From Parapristionchus giblindavisi (Eukaryota > Nematoda > Chromadorea > Rhabditida > Diplogasteridae): a stretch of DNA of 64,000 bases. The notes below the pieces were generated by a model. It saw only the letters and a program-made list of their open reading frames with translations, made no database searches and was not told where the DNA came from. The DNA is taken from the NCBI GenBank assembly GCA_943737045.1, contig CALSFV010000084.1, positions 312,501-376,500 on the forward strand, read 5' to 3'. This document shows, in pieces, positions 44,401-58,157 of the stretch (its first letter is position 1; each line of letters opens with the position of its first letter). The translations under genes and the position numbers were made by a program.

Positions 44401-47400
44401 TCGTCTTTCTCCTTGGAATACTCCCGGAAGTTTGCTTCTTTCGCTCCATGGAACATGAAATCGTCTTCGGACCAGAAACCATGCAGCAACCACAAATCAC
44501 GGACCCACGCTGTGCCCTGCAGGAGAAAGTTAATCGATAATACATAATCTATAATAAGCGAAAGTATAATGTAGTTCGTAGATATGTTTCGTTTCCTACC
44601 GAAATATAATGCTGTTGTGATGATTATTATTTGGGCCTTTTTCTTTGCAACTGTCACAAACCTTTCGCAGTATCCGCAAATTCTTCTCCGGGTATTCTAT
44701 CCTGTCTCCCATGACCATTCTGGTGCATGTCTCCATCTGAAACAGATCATAAGCTGCCGAGGAGACGTTCCAGATACGATAGCACATGTCCTTTATGGGG
44801 CTGGGACCCGGAGCGAGAAGTTCCATTAGATAGGGCTGAAAAGTAATATCAGTTCAGATATCAGGAGAAAAGCTGACCAATTCAGTTTACATTGTTCAAG
44901 TTGAAAACAACACTTCACAGCAACAAAGAGAGAGAAGAGGAAGAATATAACAGAGGAGTCATAGGGTCACTCTTTGCGATTTTTCATCTCTTATATTCGC
45001 TACGCTCTCTTATTTGTCCTCTCTAAGTGCTGTGTTGGACGGAGAGAGGAAAACCAATTATTGTAAAGATAACAAAAATGTTTTGGTGAATTACATGCAG
45101 TGCGCCATTATCCGTTCCATGCGCCAGAGTATCGGGGAGTTTGAACTCCATTCTGGCGAATTGATCAACGAATTCGCGTGCGACTTTCGTGTTGCGAACC
45201 AGATATGATAGTGCAGCTACCTGAACAAATGACAGTAGTCAAAGAATGATTGAAGAGAGAAAATATGATTATTTTTACAAGTTTTGTTCAATGGATATTA
45301 AAACAAAATTTACTTCAAAGTTGAAAAATCGATCGAAAAGTGTGATGTCGAAACGCATATCAATGTAGTCTTCTATCAATCTGAATAATTTACAAAAATT
45401 TCAATGAGAATCAGTCAATCAATATTCTTCATTGTTCTAAAGAATTTATAAATTTATTATTATTCCGTTTTCGTTTCACACCCACTTACTGCCTCCACGA
45501 TTCAATTCACAAAGCTCCGAACAATCTACCTTTGCTCTATTCATTTTTTCTCTCCACAGAATGTGAGACAGAAATATAAGGTCAACAATACAAACTTATT
45601 AGGATTAATCACAGCGATGTCGGCGTCCATCACTAGAATCCAATCGTATTCCCTATGAAAATTTGATTTAGCAAATTTTTAAAATTTTAAAATTAAAGTC
45701 AATTAAAATTTCACCTTATCTCTCTCATCATAAACATCCAAATCGTGCAGTGGCGTCGGAAGAACTTCTAGAAGTTTTGAACAAATTTAAATAAGCGGAG
45801 ATGTTGTAATTGATTTTAAAATTCGTCAAAAGTTTAAGAGTCTTACACACATTTTTCTTAGTATTTCTAGTTTTATATTAAGTTACCCTACATCTTTGTG
45901 TATCTGGCATTCGTCGTATTTATCATCAATGATCATATAGAATCCGTATTTATGGATTCGAGCGTAGCATTCCAGACTGAAATGGAATCTTATATTTCCA
46001 TTTCAATAATATACTCAAAAACAATTGTTTACGAAAATTCTAGATAGTAATTAATTAGTACAATATAGATTTTGCTCTGCGAATTATTCCTTTTTCTCGA
46101 ATCCTTTTCCAAGGAGTATTTCTTTTGTGAAAATGCCATTGAAAATAGTAGTAGCACCGCAGTTCGCTTTTTCATCCAAACCTGTTGAGTGATCTTTCGT
46201 AATTTGCCATTCCATCGGTTCCTTGGGTCAGAATTATGATCATTGATATGTTCCTAGTAAAATCATCTCGAGGAATAGGATAGATATAGTGAGGCCCGGC
46301 TTCTGTAGTCGATTGCGCAGAAATATCTCGTGTTTTATGCTTGAATGAAACAAATTATCCATAAAAATCAAAAAAATTTCACCAAATTCTTACCAATTTT
46401 TCGCTGGGTTTGGAGTCGAAATCGTTATTTAAATGCTGCCGGACTGATTGTAAACACAGGAATAATATGCCCATCCATAAAATTAATAACAAAATGAGTA
46501 GATACGTTGTGATTTTGGAAGATCTCATCTCAATGCAAAGTATTTAAAAAATATAATTTTTAAAAAAGCAATAATCTTTTAAAGACATATGACGACAAAA
46601 CCCACTAAGAGATAAGCTTGTACCTTTTTTGCAAACGTTTATTGGTCGATATCCACTTTCGGTAATATAGAACAATAAAGATCAAGATATCTTTCACTAA
46701 TAAAAAGCACACTCCGTGAAACGAGGCGATGCGAGCAAATAAATCAATAGTATCCAGTTGGATATTGGTTGCAAGTGGAACCATGGGGCGTCTCCTATTC
46801 ATGGTTACGATATTGATAGAATAGAGAGCCCAGGCACGAACCATTCATTCAAAACATAAATCAAGAGTACTCTCTGATGTGAAGGTGTCACAAAAGATCG
46901 TCATAAGCGCGGCTTCCAATTCCACAATTCTTCAGTCCGAGCAGATCGACAGGCAGTTTATTGTTGGAGATGTCAGAAGATGAAGGCTTGAATTGCTAGT
47001 TTTTTTTTTTTTTAAAAAAACTAGCTTTTTTTTTTTTCAAGTACATTCTAATTTCAAGTACATTCTAATTTCAAGTACATTCTAATTTCAAGTACATTCT
47101 AATTTCAAGTACATTCTAATTTCAAGTACATTCTAATTTCAAGTACATTCTAATTTCAAGTACATTCTAATTTCAAGTACATTCTAATTTCAAGTACATT
47201 CTAATTTCAAGTACATTCTAATTTCAAGTACATTCTAATTTGTACATTCTAATTTCAAGTACATTCTAATTTCATGTACATTCTAATTTCTGGTACATTC
47301 TAATTTCAAAAAATCTGTTTCTATTGAAGATCGTATCAATAAGGCAATGTTTGCAATGCGCACTCTACTTAAAGCAGTTTCTGTAAATTGTCCCCATATT

Positions 47401-48846
47401 TTGCTCAAATGCTACCGAACATATGTATTGCCCCATTTAGATTTTGCATCACAATTTTGGAATCCCCATTACAAATCTGATATATTCAAAATTGAAAAAG
47501 TTCAGAAAACCTTTACTCGTATTCTTTACTACAGATGCTACCCTTCTCCATCCTACCCCCTTTCCCTCCCGTGTTATTCAACGCGTTTATCATTTCTTGG
47601 TTTAATTTCCCTTTCAGATAGAAGAATCGTTTCAGATCTTTCTCTAGCTCGATCGATAATGAATCGATCCACTATTATTGAACCATCTAAGTTCTTTAGA
47701 TATAGACAAACACGTGGTAGACACACATCTTTTGGTATATATCATGAATTTACTAGTAACACGATCAGATATAATAGTTTTTCAGTTAGAGTTTCTCGAT
47801 GGCTAAGTAAGTTACCTCGTGAGGTAATCCTCTCGGAAACTTCAGCAGCCTTCAAGCGTCAGCTCACTCCCGAAATTCTCCTTACATTGAAATAATGAAT
47901 TTTGAATTTTGTGATTACCATCAACTTATATGATTTCAATATCATTATCATTATCAGACTTTTTCAGCACTAATGAAAGATTTTGCAGCATTTATTGAGA
48001 ATGTTGTACACACATTTTCAAGTGAGAGTCTGTATTTTCTTCTTCCATTCTTTTGCTGATATTTACAAAAAGGCTAACAAAAGTGAAAGATGTGAACTAT
48101 TCTCTCTCTGTCTCTATCCTTGTCTTTTATATATCTTTCCCTTTCTTATTTCCTTCCATCTCGCCTTGTCCGCCCCCCATGCGAGTAGTTCACAGATATA
48201 TACTTGTTCTTATATCCTTTCTGTTAGGTCCCACCATCACCCCCTTCTGTAGTCGTCGATATCTCTCATAGTTGATCTTTGGTCCTGGTCATTCTCACTG
48301 AAGATGCTGTTAACTCCGCAAGTTCTCATGGTCCACAACTGAGTCCACCACCACACACTCCTCGCTCACTCGCACTGTTACCCTCTGTCTTCGTCCAAGA
48401 GAGGGACCACTGTATCCTATGAGAGATCCCCCTTTCCACCCTGAGATATCAAACCCTGACCCCCCATTATATCACATTTAAATTTCATGAATTTTCACTA
48501 GTCACTTTTATGTGTTTCGTTTCGTGCATACGCACGTTGATAAAATATATAAATATATAATTGAATAAGATAGCACGAAACATTAACAAGAAAATATTTT
48601 TTATGAAAAATTCTATTATTTTTTGCTGATTTCGGTGAATCATAACATTGAACATTTAAAAATTGTTCCTTTAAATCAAAATTATTCGCAATTATTTATT
48701 TGATTCATTTCAGTGATCTACAGAAAGCAGTGAATGAGCACTACAGCGCGGAAGATGAGTTTCCGAAGGAAGAAAATCAATCGATAGGAGTATATTCTAA
48801 AGCGATCGATGAAGACGACGAAGAAGTTGAAGAGAAGAAGGCTTAG
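29482..48846 (+). CDS. Organic cation/anion transporter-like MFS protein (SLC22 type)
   Basis: Exons: 29482-29544, 31579-31683, 31894-31953, 32440-32526, 32585-32723, 33212-33293, 37207-37270, 37744-37809, 39232-39312, 39523-39592, 39907-40021, 40271-40328, 40417-40473, 41001-41123, 41394-41492, 41801-41869, 42255-42322, 42558-42735, 42942-43000, 48714-48846. Phases join to 591 aa. A plasma-membrane secondary transporter of small organic ions is expected. Marks: a Cys-rich extracellular loop after TM1 (about 36-105), MFS motif GVLSDAFGRRRV (125-136), PESHVWLASKG, and MPTEVRG (about 419-426) after TM10. The C-terminus is acidic. Exon 1 rests on an ATG 18 bases past a good acceptor and a weak GTTTAT donor, so it is less sure (about 0.5). 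The last intron (5.7 kb) contains an opposite-strand gene, and intron 6 holds nested transposons. Substrate cannot be inferred. Confidence 0.88.
29600..29805. repeat. Two adjacent family A copies, transporter intron 1
   Basis: One ends near GGCCAGAGCGGAGACCC. The second runs from TTTAATGACACACCCCGAG to CAAAGCAGTGCGGGGTGTTCC with a full stem. Confidence 0.75.
30290..30372. repeat. Fold-back repeat family A, right end lost
   Basis: GGCACATCCCGAGCTAGTAT and GCAATACTCTCTCGTAGAC are followed by GAGAGAGTGTGGTCAGAG. Confidence 0.65.
30918..31063. repeat. Fold-back repeat family A, transporter intron 1
   Basis: ACTCCGAGCTAATTTAAAAAG and GCGGAGTATTTCAAATTAGC form the outer arms. The inner stem carries a small insertion. 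Confidence 0.7.
31700..31805. repeat. Fold-back repeat family A, transporter intron 2
   Basis: GCTAATTTCACTCCCCTCTG and CAGATCGGAGAGTAAAACTAG form the arms, and the right end is GCTCGGGGTGTGCCTTTA. Confidence 0.75.
32745..32911. repeat. Family C fold-back, transporter intron 5
   Basis: CATGCTCATTGGTCGTATGC at the left and GCATACGACCACAGCATG at the right. Inward ACAACGGAAAACCGTTTTCC and TGTGACGTCATTAGCG pair with their complements. A second copy lies at 61242-61376. Confidence 0.85.
33315..33556. repeat. Family A fold-back split by a family E palindrome
   Basis: The outer halves (GTGAAACTCTCCGCTCTGGTC and CTGCGAGAGAGTATTGCC) belong to one family A copy. About 33357-33484 is a separate near-perfect palindrome with ends AGAGAAATAAGTGTTATCC and GGATAACACTTATTTCTCT. 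Its short interior is built on TTAACACTTTTT. Confidence 0.85.
33558..33685. repeat. Fold-back repeat family A, transporter intron 6
   Basis: TTTAAAGGCGCACTCGAG to GCAGCTCGCGATGTGTACTTAA. The inner stem pairs CTGGCAGCACTCTCTAG with TGGGAGCATTGCCAGAG. Confidence 0.75.
34030..34356 (+). repeat. CGTTTTGGAAC array, forward block
   Basis: About 20 units. Each has the constant core CGTTTTGGAAC followed by one of a few variable tails: GGGA, ACGGA or ACGGC. The tails alternate without a simple period. Confidence 0.9.
34797..35335. repeat. 118-bp tandem repeat, about 4.5 units
   Basis: GACCCACCGAACTTGAT-type starts occur at 34803, 34921, 35039, 35157 and 35275, exactly 118 apart. Each unit includes GGTAGATTACGGTAG and ATATCACACACGTAGTGG. 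A reverse-oriented, more diverged stretch lies at about 34405-34610. Confidence 0.9.
35450..35886 (-). repeat. CGTTTTGGAAC array, reverse block
   Basis: The same units as the forward block, in inverse orientation (GTTCCAAAACG on the plus strand), about 27 units. The order of variable tails is similar but not identical to a mirror image of the left block, so the arms have changed copy number independently. Confidence 0.9.
37421..37517 (+). repeat. Uninterrupted copy of the mariner target site
   Basis: GCATTACAATTCTTATTC through GATTCTA-like sequence and on to CATGGATTTTCCC equals the left flank of the mariner element (33710-33764) fused to its right flank (36927-36970), with a single TA at the join (37474-37475). 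It lies in the next intron, beyond exon 7. Confidence 0.85.
37951..38213. repeat. Fold-back repeat family A, interrupted
   Basis: TTTAAAGGCACACCCCAAGC at the left and GCCAGAGCGGAGAGTCTC at the right. Between them about 38030-38145 is foreign; part of it (AATAGATGTACAAGAATAAG) recurs at 51668. Confidence 0.7.
38489..38590. repeat. Fold-back repeat family B, shortened
   Basis: GGGAGCGTTACCTCACTCAA and TTGAGTGAGGTTACGCTCCC are perfect complements. Central ACTATTTTTCTGTTCTC is present. Confidence 0.85.
39058..39160. repeat. Fold-back repeat family A, partial
   Basis: CAACGCTCTTTTGTCGACAAAG and CGTTGCCAGAGCGGAGAGTTT, ending ACGGGGCGTGCCTCTAA. Confidence 0.6.
39745..39855. repeat. Fold-back repeat family A, transporter intron 10
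   Basis: GAAACTCTCCGCTCTGTCC and CATTTGGAGTGTTTCAAATTG form the arms, and the right end is GGGTCTGTCTTTA. Confidence 0.65.
40078..40165. repeat. Fold-back repeat family A, partial
   Basis: GCACACCCCATGCAAATTTT and the stem CACTCTCGCAGAAAAATAAAG. The right arm stops at ACCGGAGCG. Confidence 0.6.
40515..40632. repeat. Family D GC-rich fold-back, transporter intron 13
   Basis: TAATGCATCGTTACATTTGCC at the left and its complement at the right. The interior is CCTACGCCGTA..CCGCCG and the reverse. A shorter relative lies at 62335-62420. Confidence 0.85.
40818..40953. repeat. Fold-back repeat family A, complete
   Basis: TTTAAAGACACACCCC at the left and CTTGGGATGTGCTTTTAA at the right. The stem CTCTCTCGTTGATAAAGAAAG closes with GAGAGAATGTTTTCAGAGCG. 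Confidence 0.8.
42112..42222. repeat. Fold-back repeat family A
   Basis: GGTTTAAAGCCACAGCTAG and GCGGCAAATAAAATTAGC form the arms, and the right end is TTGGTGTGTGCTTTT. Confidence 0.7.
43190..46528 (-). CDS. DUF273-family glycosyltransferase-like protein, nested in transporter intron
   Basis: Exons (minus): 46528-46394, 46339-46182, 45976-45892, 45767-45715, 45652-45596, 45381-45315, 45220-45095, 44835-44662, 44516-44389, then an unresolved short exon and a probable terminal exon 43348-43190 ending in TAG. The first nine join in phase (about 327 aa). An N-terminal membrane anchor (residues 7-26) suggests a type II Golgi protein. Family marks: KFFRRHC, YDWILVMDADIAVINPN (a DxD-like motif at 153-155, usual for nucleotide-sugar binding), ITLFDRFFNFE, FKLPDTLAHGTDNGALH, and GTAWVRDLWLLHGFWSEDDF. 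DUF273 is a nematode family with a GT-A-like signature; the reaction is unproven. The frame between 44389 and 43348 needs one more exon of length 1 mod 3; residues such as THVEQSLKTWQN near 44250-44330 may belong to it. The whole gene lies within the last intron of the plus-strand transporter. Confidence 0.82.
43700..43975. repeat. GGGCCCGCAA fold-back element
   Basis: GCTATTCGGGATGCGGGCC at the left and GGCCCGCAATCGCTCCCGAA at the right. Also TGATCGGTCGTTTTTCTC against GAATAACGACCGATCAC. It lies downstream of the main DUF273 exons, inside the gene. Confidence 0.75.
47038..47304 (+). repeat. 17-bp tandem array (CAAGTACATTCTAATTT)
   Basis: About 15 units, nearly identical, with slight decay over the last three. 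The array runs directly into the reverse-transcriptase remnant at 47305. Confidence 0.95.
47305..47895 (+). pseudogene. 3' part of a non-LTR retrotransposon reverse transcriptase
   Basis: An open frame of about 196 codons begins right after the 17-bp array and has no proper start. Its sequence (RTYVLPHLDFASQFWNPHY, KIEKVQKTFTRIL, RLSFLGLISLSDRRI) matches the C-terminal region that follows the catalytic domain in CR1/jockey-like LINE proteins. The catalytic domain itself is absent, so this is a 5'-truncated copy, as LINE insertion typically produces. The frame is uninterrupted, suggesting a fairly recent insertion. It lies in the last intron of the transporter, upstream of the nested gene's start. 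Confidence 0.85.
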
Positions 48847-49917
48847 ATAGATACAATGTATAATCTAGTAATGGTCGTGCGCTTTACTCTAAAATTCAAA
48901 TAATCGATATTTTAACCCTTTTACAACTGGATATTCAGATATTATTCAAATCCTAACATATCCATCTTAAACATGATTATTTGTAAATTTGTGAATGCCT
49001 TTTCCGACTCTAATTACTATGTAATTCTTTTTTTACTATGTAATAAGAATTTTCATATTTTCCCTTCGTTTCCACGTTTTCATACCTTGGTTTTGACAAA
49101 AGCATAGAATGCTTCATTCACTCAACGATTCTGCTTTCTATTCATCTTATCAAATTTCAAATCAACATTTTGACACAACGACACGTTGCGTTAATCTTTT
49201 TATTATATTAATAATACTTACGAGCACTATACATTTTTTCGTATCACAGGTTAAACAGCTTGTAGCTCGAAGATCTTGAAGTTACATAAATTGAAGTAGA
49301 AAAAAGATTAAAATTATAAAAGAGTGGGTGAAACGAGAGAATTGATTTCTTTATTATCATCCTCGCTCCTCATAATGAATTTTCTAATAAGAATATGGTC
49401 TAAACTCGCCATGGAGTTATGCTAATCACATTCTTCACGAGAACAAGTATGAAATTCTGACCGTATTTTTATCGAATACCACAAGCAGACTCGACGGATA
49501 TCCGACAGAATTTCATACCTATCAATTGATTGATCAATCAATAATCATAGGCTCGTCTTGATCTTAGTGAATATCAAGTTAAACAAATGCAAACAAATGC
49601 ATGATGGAATAGAGAAATTGATTGAAAAGGATTAGATGAAGCATATTTGATCATGTAAAATAGAGTAGATTCTCTAATCAATATCCGCCCAATCGATGAA
49701 TGATTATGGTTTAGCAACTGTTTTTGAATTTAATGAATATGAAATTAAAAAGGGGGGGGGAAGAAGATGAACACAGTAAAATAGTGTTCGAGTTGCACTG
49801 CAATGTTGAGTCACAGTGCCTGTTGAGCCATCCAACAACGCGAGTGTCAATCAATTGTTTATCATGCTAGCTAATGAGAAAGAGTTCGCTTCATTTAGAT
49901 ATGGTTCAAGAAGGGGC

Positions 49918-52684
<2,767 letters not shown>

Positions 52685-53092
52685 AAAGAATGAATAGAAT
52701 AAAGAATGAAGAATAAAGAATTTAAATCAATACTAATTGATGTGTTTGATAATTAGTCAAATGTATATTCTTAATCTGCGACCAATTTACAATGTTGATC
52801 ATACATTGCCATACAATCGCAATGCCAGGATTGACCCATTATATATTTTAGGCCACTTGATAAAAAAGGAAGCTAAAAATGACGATTTTTAAGCGAAAAT
52901 AACGAATTTTGCGAATCAACCCACCCTAGTTCGCGAATTGACCCACTATATAAAAATAAACGGCGAAGGTACCGAAAATGTATGATGGTGATACGTTTTA
53001 TTAATAGAATTTCAAAAAAATCTAAGCAACATCGATGTGTCAAAATGCAAAGCAGCGTGGTTATCGTAGATGGCCATCAGATAATGCTCCGT

Positions 53093-53640
53093 ACACTAGC
53101 GGACAAAAATATTTAATTTAATTTATCATACATACAAAGATGTGACAAAAAAACGACAATTAAAAAAGTGAACGGGGACGATGGTCGTTTGAAATGCTTA
53201 GGTAAGGTGTTCAAAAGATGTCCCATTTACATATTTCTAAGGATATCTGCTGCAAGGAACGAGGAATCTTGGTATGACTCATACATCATACATATAAACT
53301 ATTGCGTGATATAACCAACTATAATAGAAGCCAAGTCAGTTTAAAGAAATAGAGACATTGCGAAATTTTCGATTTTTTTTCAATTCATGATATTCTCCAT
53401 CATTTTTGTTTAGAATTTTTATCGTCCTCTGTAAGCCGCTTTTCAATTCTATTGTGTCCACCGTGGACTAGCAGACTACATAGCTCACATAATCTGAAGA
53501 GTTTAGAGCAAGAGGGAATAGCCAGCGGAAAGTATCTTGGATGTATGCAAGGAATCAGATCAATGTTGAACAGTAATCGGTCTCTGATTATTGTAAGCAC
53601 AATGTTCTCACCCAGTAGATTGGCATTGTATTTATAAAAT
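53093..53640 (+). repeat. TA-flanked repeat, forward copy (CACTAGCGGACAAAAA end)
   Basis: Starts ACACTAGCGGACAAAAA after a T, so a TA precedes CACTAGC. Internal blocks TGGTATGACTCATACATC, ACATTGCGAAATTTTCG and CTTTTCAATTCTATTGTGTC are shared with 59600-60048 in opposite orientation. An extra segment of about 105 bases near the start is absent from the other copy. Confidence 0.8.
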
Positions 53641-54359
53641 AATTCCGTGCATGCCAGTGGATATTTTCCTATTTTGCCACAATGACTTGTCTTTTCATTT
53701 TTATTATTATGTCACTGTTTCAACGTTTTTTTAAAACATTTTAAATGTCACAATGTCACTTTCAATCTAAGTACTGTTTTCATCAAAGAATTATACAATG
53801 CCGAAACACAAAGATAAGATCATCAACAAATTGTTTATTCACACAACTCATCAAGAAGGGAATCCTCTAGATTGTCTTCCTCCTGAACCGCAGCTTCCAG
53901 ATTCTCCATCTCATTTCCAGACGCTTTGGCTTTCTTTCACCCTGCTCGAGCAGCTCTTGAGACACAGTCATGGCGTCCTCGAAGTAGTCGTCCAGACGAG
54001 GCGATTGACGGATGGAGCGAGATCAAGTTGAGCAGTGTCGGTCTCCACAAAAAGAGAAAATAGGTGTAACCCACATCACATAAGAAGAGCTGTTTTGACA
54101 CCCAAAAAGTGATAAATATAACACTTCACAGGTCGTATGCACTGTGGGTCACACCTCTTTTCTCTATGTGCAGTGCCGTCTTACAGTGCAGATAAGATCC
54201 CATAAGAATTAACAATTGGCTAAAACTCACCAAAAATGAACTCACCTGATTAACAAATCATTAAAAGTTAACTATTATCGGAACAATCCACCTCCTTTCG
54301 TTTTGCGCTAACCTTTCAATCATAGATTTGTCCAAAAAGCTAAATAAGAGTAGGGTACT

Positions 54360-57060
54360 CAAGGGCCCTCAGCTTATATTCTAGAGTAATTTCCCTAATC
54401 TTCCGTATCCTTTCTCGAGCGCTCAATAGTGTCGTGTCCTAATGCTTGTGGTCCATTTTGGCAGTGTATTGATGTGTAGAACTATTGTAGGCAACTCTTT
54501 ATTATGGCACGAAAGAGGAGACGGTTTGAAATTCCTCACCGTAACCTTGGTGAGGTTTTTCTTAAACCGTCTTGTTATACCTGTAGTGGCTTTTTTGGCT
54601 GATGTTACGGCTCGTCGTGGGAAGTCTGAGTCGGAATAGCGGTTGGGCGGCTGTCGATTTTTACGTAGTTGAATGAAGACGGAAGTCGGAGTCCGAGTAA
54701 CGTCATTGATGGAGGACATATTGACGACGTAGGATATAAGCATCATTGACGACTGGGGTTCTTCATTCTGGCTCGCACTACCAGGCGAGCAACCAATTTA
54801 GTGCTCAGGATAGGGGATGGGGTAGGTCCTTTGGCTGTAGCGGGTAGCTGTAGAAATCCTCCTATCCACTCCTCCGGGAACTCAATGTTGTGTCCTAATG
54901 CTTTTAGTCCATTTTGGCAGCGCATTGATGTGTAGATATCCAACTATTGTAGGCAATTCTTTATTAGTGACTCTCTAGATGGTATGAGAGGGGCTGCCCC
55001 GTTGTATTGTTTTGGCTGTGCTTTCGTTATGATAAAACGATACCGATCCGAACCGTTAGGTATTTCCTAATGACCCAATTGTACAAGAGACTTACGTTAT
55101 CCAATTGTTATAAGTATTAAACAGCCTTGCTACGGCGGGATTTCTACTCGGTGTCGTTCGTCGGAGATCCAGGAGACTACTATACTACGGCGCTACCATT
55201 CCCATTTAGTAGTATGTACACGATGGATAATGGTACATCTTTCATCATGGGAACGTGTGGTGGTAGGAGCGCCACAATAGAACATAACATTATTTTTGTG
55301 GTAGTACTTCTATATGAATGGTTAGGTTATGATGACTAATAACTAGGATGAATGAGCGACCAAGGAATGGCCGATCATCCACCTAACCAACACCCCAAGG
55401 ATACGAGAGTCTTATTTAATAGAAGAGTACATACCAAAGTTATGCCTGCGATGGGAATCCATCTCAGTATGTCTTTTTTAGAGATAATGGAAGTGCCACT
55501 AGGGCATCTGACGTAACTACTACTAGGTGGTAGTAAGGCAGCTTTATTGAAGAGTCAGGGAGCCTCGATCTAATGGATCGTCGGCTTATATATGGAATCG
55601 TCGTTCGACAAGGTAACAATGGGACAATGGGAAAGGTGTGAGTGTTTCGATAAGGCTAGGAATGTAGATATAAATAATGACTGAACAGACCTATACTGAA
55701 CAAAAGCATGGTACTCTCACTGGCCTTTAGCTTATACTCTAGGGTAATCTCTCTTATGTGAATGTTCGTAGGGATTGATATCCCGCGGAACTGATGTGGT
55801 ATGTTCGTAAGGGTTGTTAGCCCACTGAACCTTTGTATTATGTTCTGAAGGGTGGTTAACCCTCGGAACCTTTGTATGCTCCTAACGAGTGTTTTCAGTA
55901 TGCCAGGCTCGAATCGAAGATTCGACTGGAAAGGGTTGTTTGCAGCGTTCCAGGAAACCGAGTGGTAATCGAGGGCCGCTGTAGTAGCTGTTTGTTGGTG
56001 GGTAGGACTGGCCAATGGATCACACGTGGATGCAAGTGCTGTGTTATGGCTGTGTTTCCGAAATGATAAAACGATACCGATCCGAACCGTTAAGTATTTC
56101 CTGATGATCCAATTGTACACGAGACTTACGTAATCCAATTGTTAGAAGTATGAATCAGCCTACTACGGAGGGACTTCTACTCGGTGTCGTTTGTCGGAGA
56201 TCCAGGAGACTACTATACTGTGGCGCTACCATTCCCATTTAGTAAGCATCATTGACGGAGGGACTGGGGTTCTTCATTCTGGCTCGCACTACCAGGCGAG
56301 CAACCAATATAGTGCTCAGGATATTTGATGGGGTAGGTCCTTTTGCTGTAGCGGGTAGCTGTACAAATCCTCCTATCCACTCCTCCGGAACTCCATGTTG
56401 TGTCATAATGCTTGTAGTCCATTTTCGCAGTGCATTGATGTGTAGATATCCAACTATTGTAGACAATTCTTTATTAGTGACTCTCTAGATGGTATGAGAG
56501 GGGCTGCCCCGTTGTATTGTTATGGCTGTGCTTCCGAAATGATAAAACGTTACCGATCCGAACCGTTAAGTAATTCCTAATGACCCAATTGTACAAGAGA
56601 CTTACGTAATCCAATTGTTAGAAGCATAAAACAGCCTACTACGGCGGGACTTCTACGCGGTGTCGTTCGTCGGAGATCCAGGAGACTACTATACTGTGGC
56701 GCTACCATTCCCATTTAGTAGTATGTACACGATAGATAATGGTACATCTTTATCTGGGAAGGTATGGTGGTAGGAGCGCCACTATAGAACATAACATTAG
56801 CTTATATACACATTAGCTTATATACAGTATTTCAAGGTCTAACATAATGAAAGTGATATTAACTAAGCAAGGTGAAATGAGAGTTCTAAGATCCTGTCTA
56901 ACGCTAATAGTAGTGCCACTGGGAAGTGCCACTAGGGCATCTGACGGAACTACTACCTATACTGAACAAAAGCAGGGTACTCTCACGGGCCTTTAGCTTA
57001 TACTCTAGAGTAATCTCTCTTATGTAAATGTTCGTAAGGGTTGATAACCCGTTGTAGGCA
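54360..57060. repeat. Block of direct repeats
   Basis: Several segments recur. TAGTCCATTTTGGCAGCGC-type sequence is at about 54450, 54905 and 56415. GGCTCGCACTACCAGGCGAGC is at 54760 and 56280. GATCCAGGAGACTACTATAC is at 55165, 56200 and 56675. GATAAAACGATACCGATCC is at 55032, 56064 and 56539. Spacing is irregular, so this is an old, rearranged duplication rather than a satellite. No frame is kept between copies. Confidence 0.8.
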
Positions 57061-58157
57061 TGTCCGTAGGGATTATTAACCCCCGAAATTGATCTAGTAT
57101 GTTCTGGCTGGTTGGAAACCCCATGAACTTTTATAGGGATTGGGTAGAATCAGAACGAAAAGATTGGGTGGAATCAATAGATTGGTTGGATTGAATAGAT
57201 TGATTTGAAAGAGAACGAATAAGCTTGTGTGCAACTGGGGTAAGAGTTGTAAAATATGGTACCTTAGCCTTTGTTCCTTTCTTGGTCTTCGCCTTAGATG
57301 ACGGTTCCTTGTTGCCTTTCTTGCTGATCGTCTTCTGGTTGCTTGGAGAGTATCTCGTCGGTGGGCGGAGTAGCAATCTATTCCTATGTTGAATGGTGAC
57401 TGTTTGTGGGGTATTTATTGTTCTAGCCTGGCTAATATGCTCTTGTCAATCTTCTCTTTTCTTTGTTAATATCGATGGTTTATCCGAGATGTTCTATAAA
57501 TGTCTCCTTTCACTTTTTTATTATCTCCTTGATATGATATGGACGATGTTGATCATTGTTATTATCAGCATAAATATGGGATAATCTAGATTATCATTCC
57601 CGTATATGGACGAAATGACCTAAATCATCATCATCAGTTTCGCCATATATAAACCCTCTGATCCATCCTCTTGAACTATCTACATTCGCTCAATCATTAT
57701 TTGTCTCGTTTTGGTATATTTGTACGATGTACACTATTTTTCGTTTATAGCATGTTTCCTTTTTCTGTTCACCTGCTTTCTCATTGAGAAAATTTGTAGG
57801 ATTCAAAATGTTTCCCTAATGCTCCCTTAGCTTATATCTAAGGCCTTAAATGAAGTCAAGAAAATAAGCGATATCATAGAAATCTCCATCTACCGCTACG
57901 TAGTCAAGGGGTGAGCATGAAATAATATTTTATTATGTTTTTGGTTCTTAAGCTCCGTATTCGAGTCTCTACTCGAGACGGTTATGGCCTGCATCTGAAG
58001 ATTTGTATGATGGGATTTGTAGATACCACAGTATTCTGGCATAAGCGATTTTTCTTTGAAAGTCTGATAAGAGAAGAGATCATTGTATTCTAGAGAGGTT
58101 CCATGTTGAACGGTCGTTCTGGCTTTCAAAGTAAAGAGAACATTGTGATACTCTTAC

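Noticed and set aside
46605..46844. 79-codon minus-strand frame upstream of the DUF273 gene as its first exon
   Set aside because: No donor in suitable phase joins it, and the ATG at 46528 followed by a membrane anchor is a sufficient start.
47038..47304. CRISPR-like regular array
   Set aside because: Units are contiguous 17-mers without unique spacers, in a eukaryotic intron.
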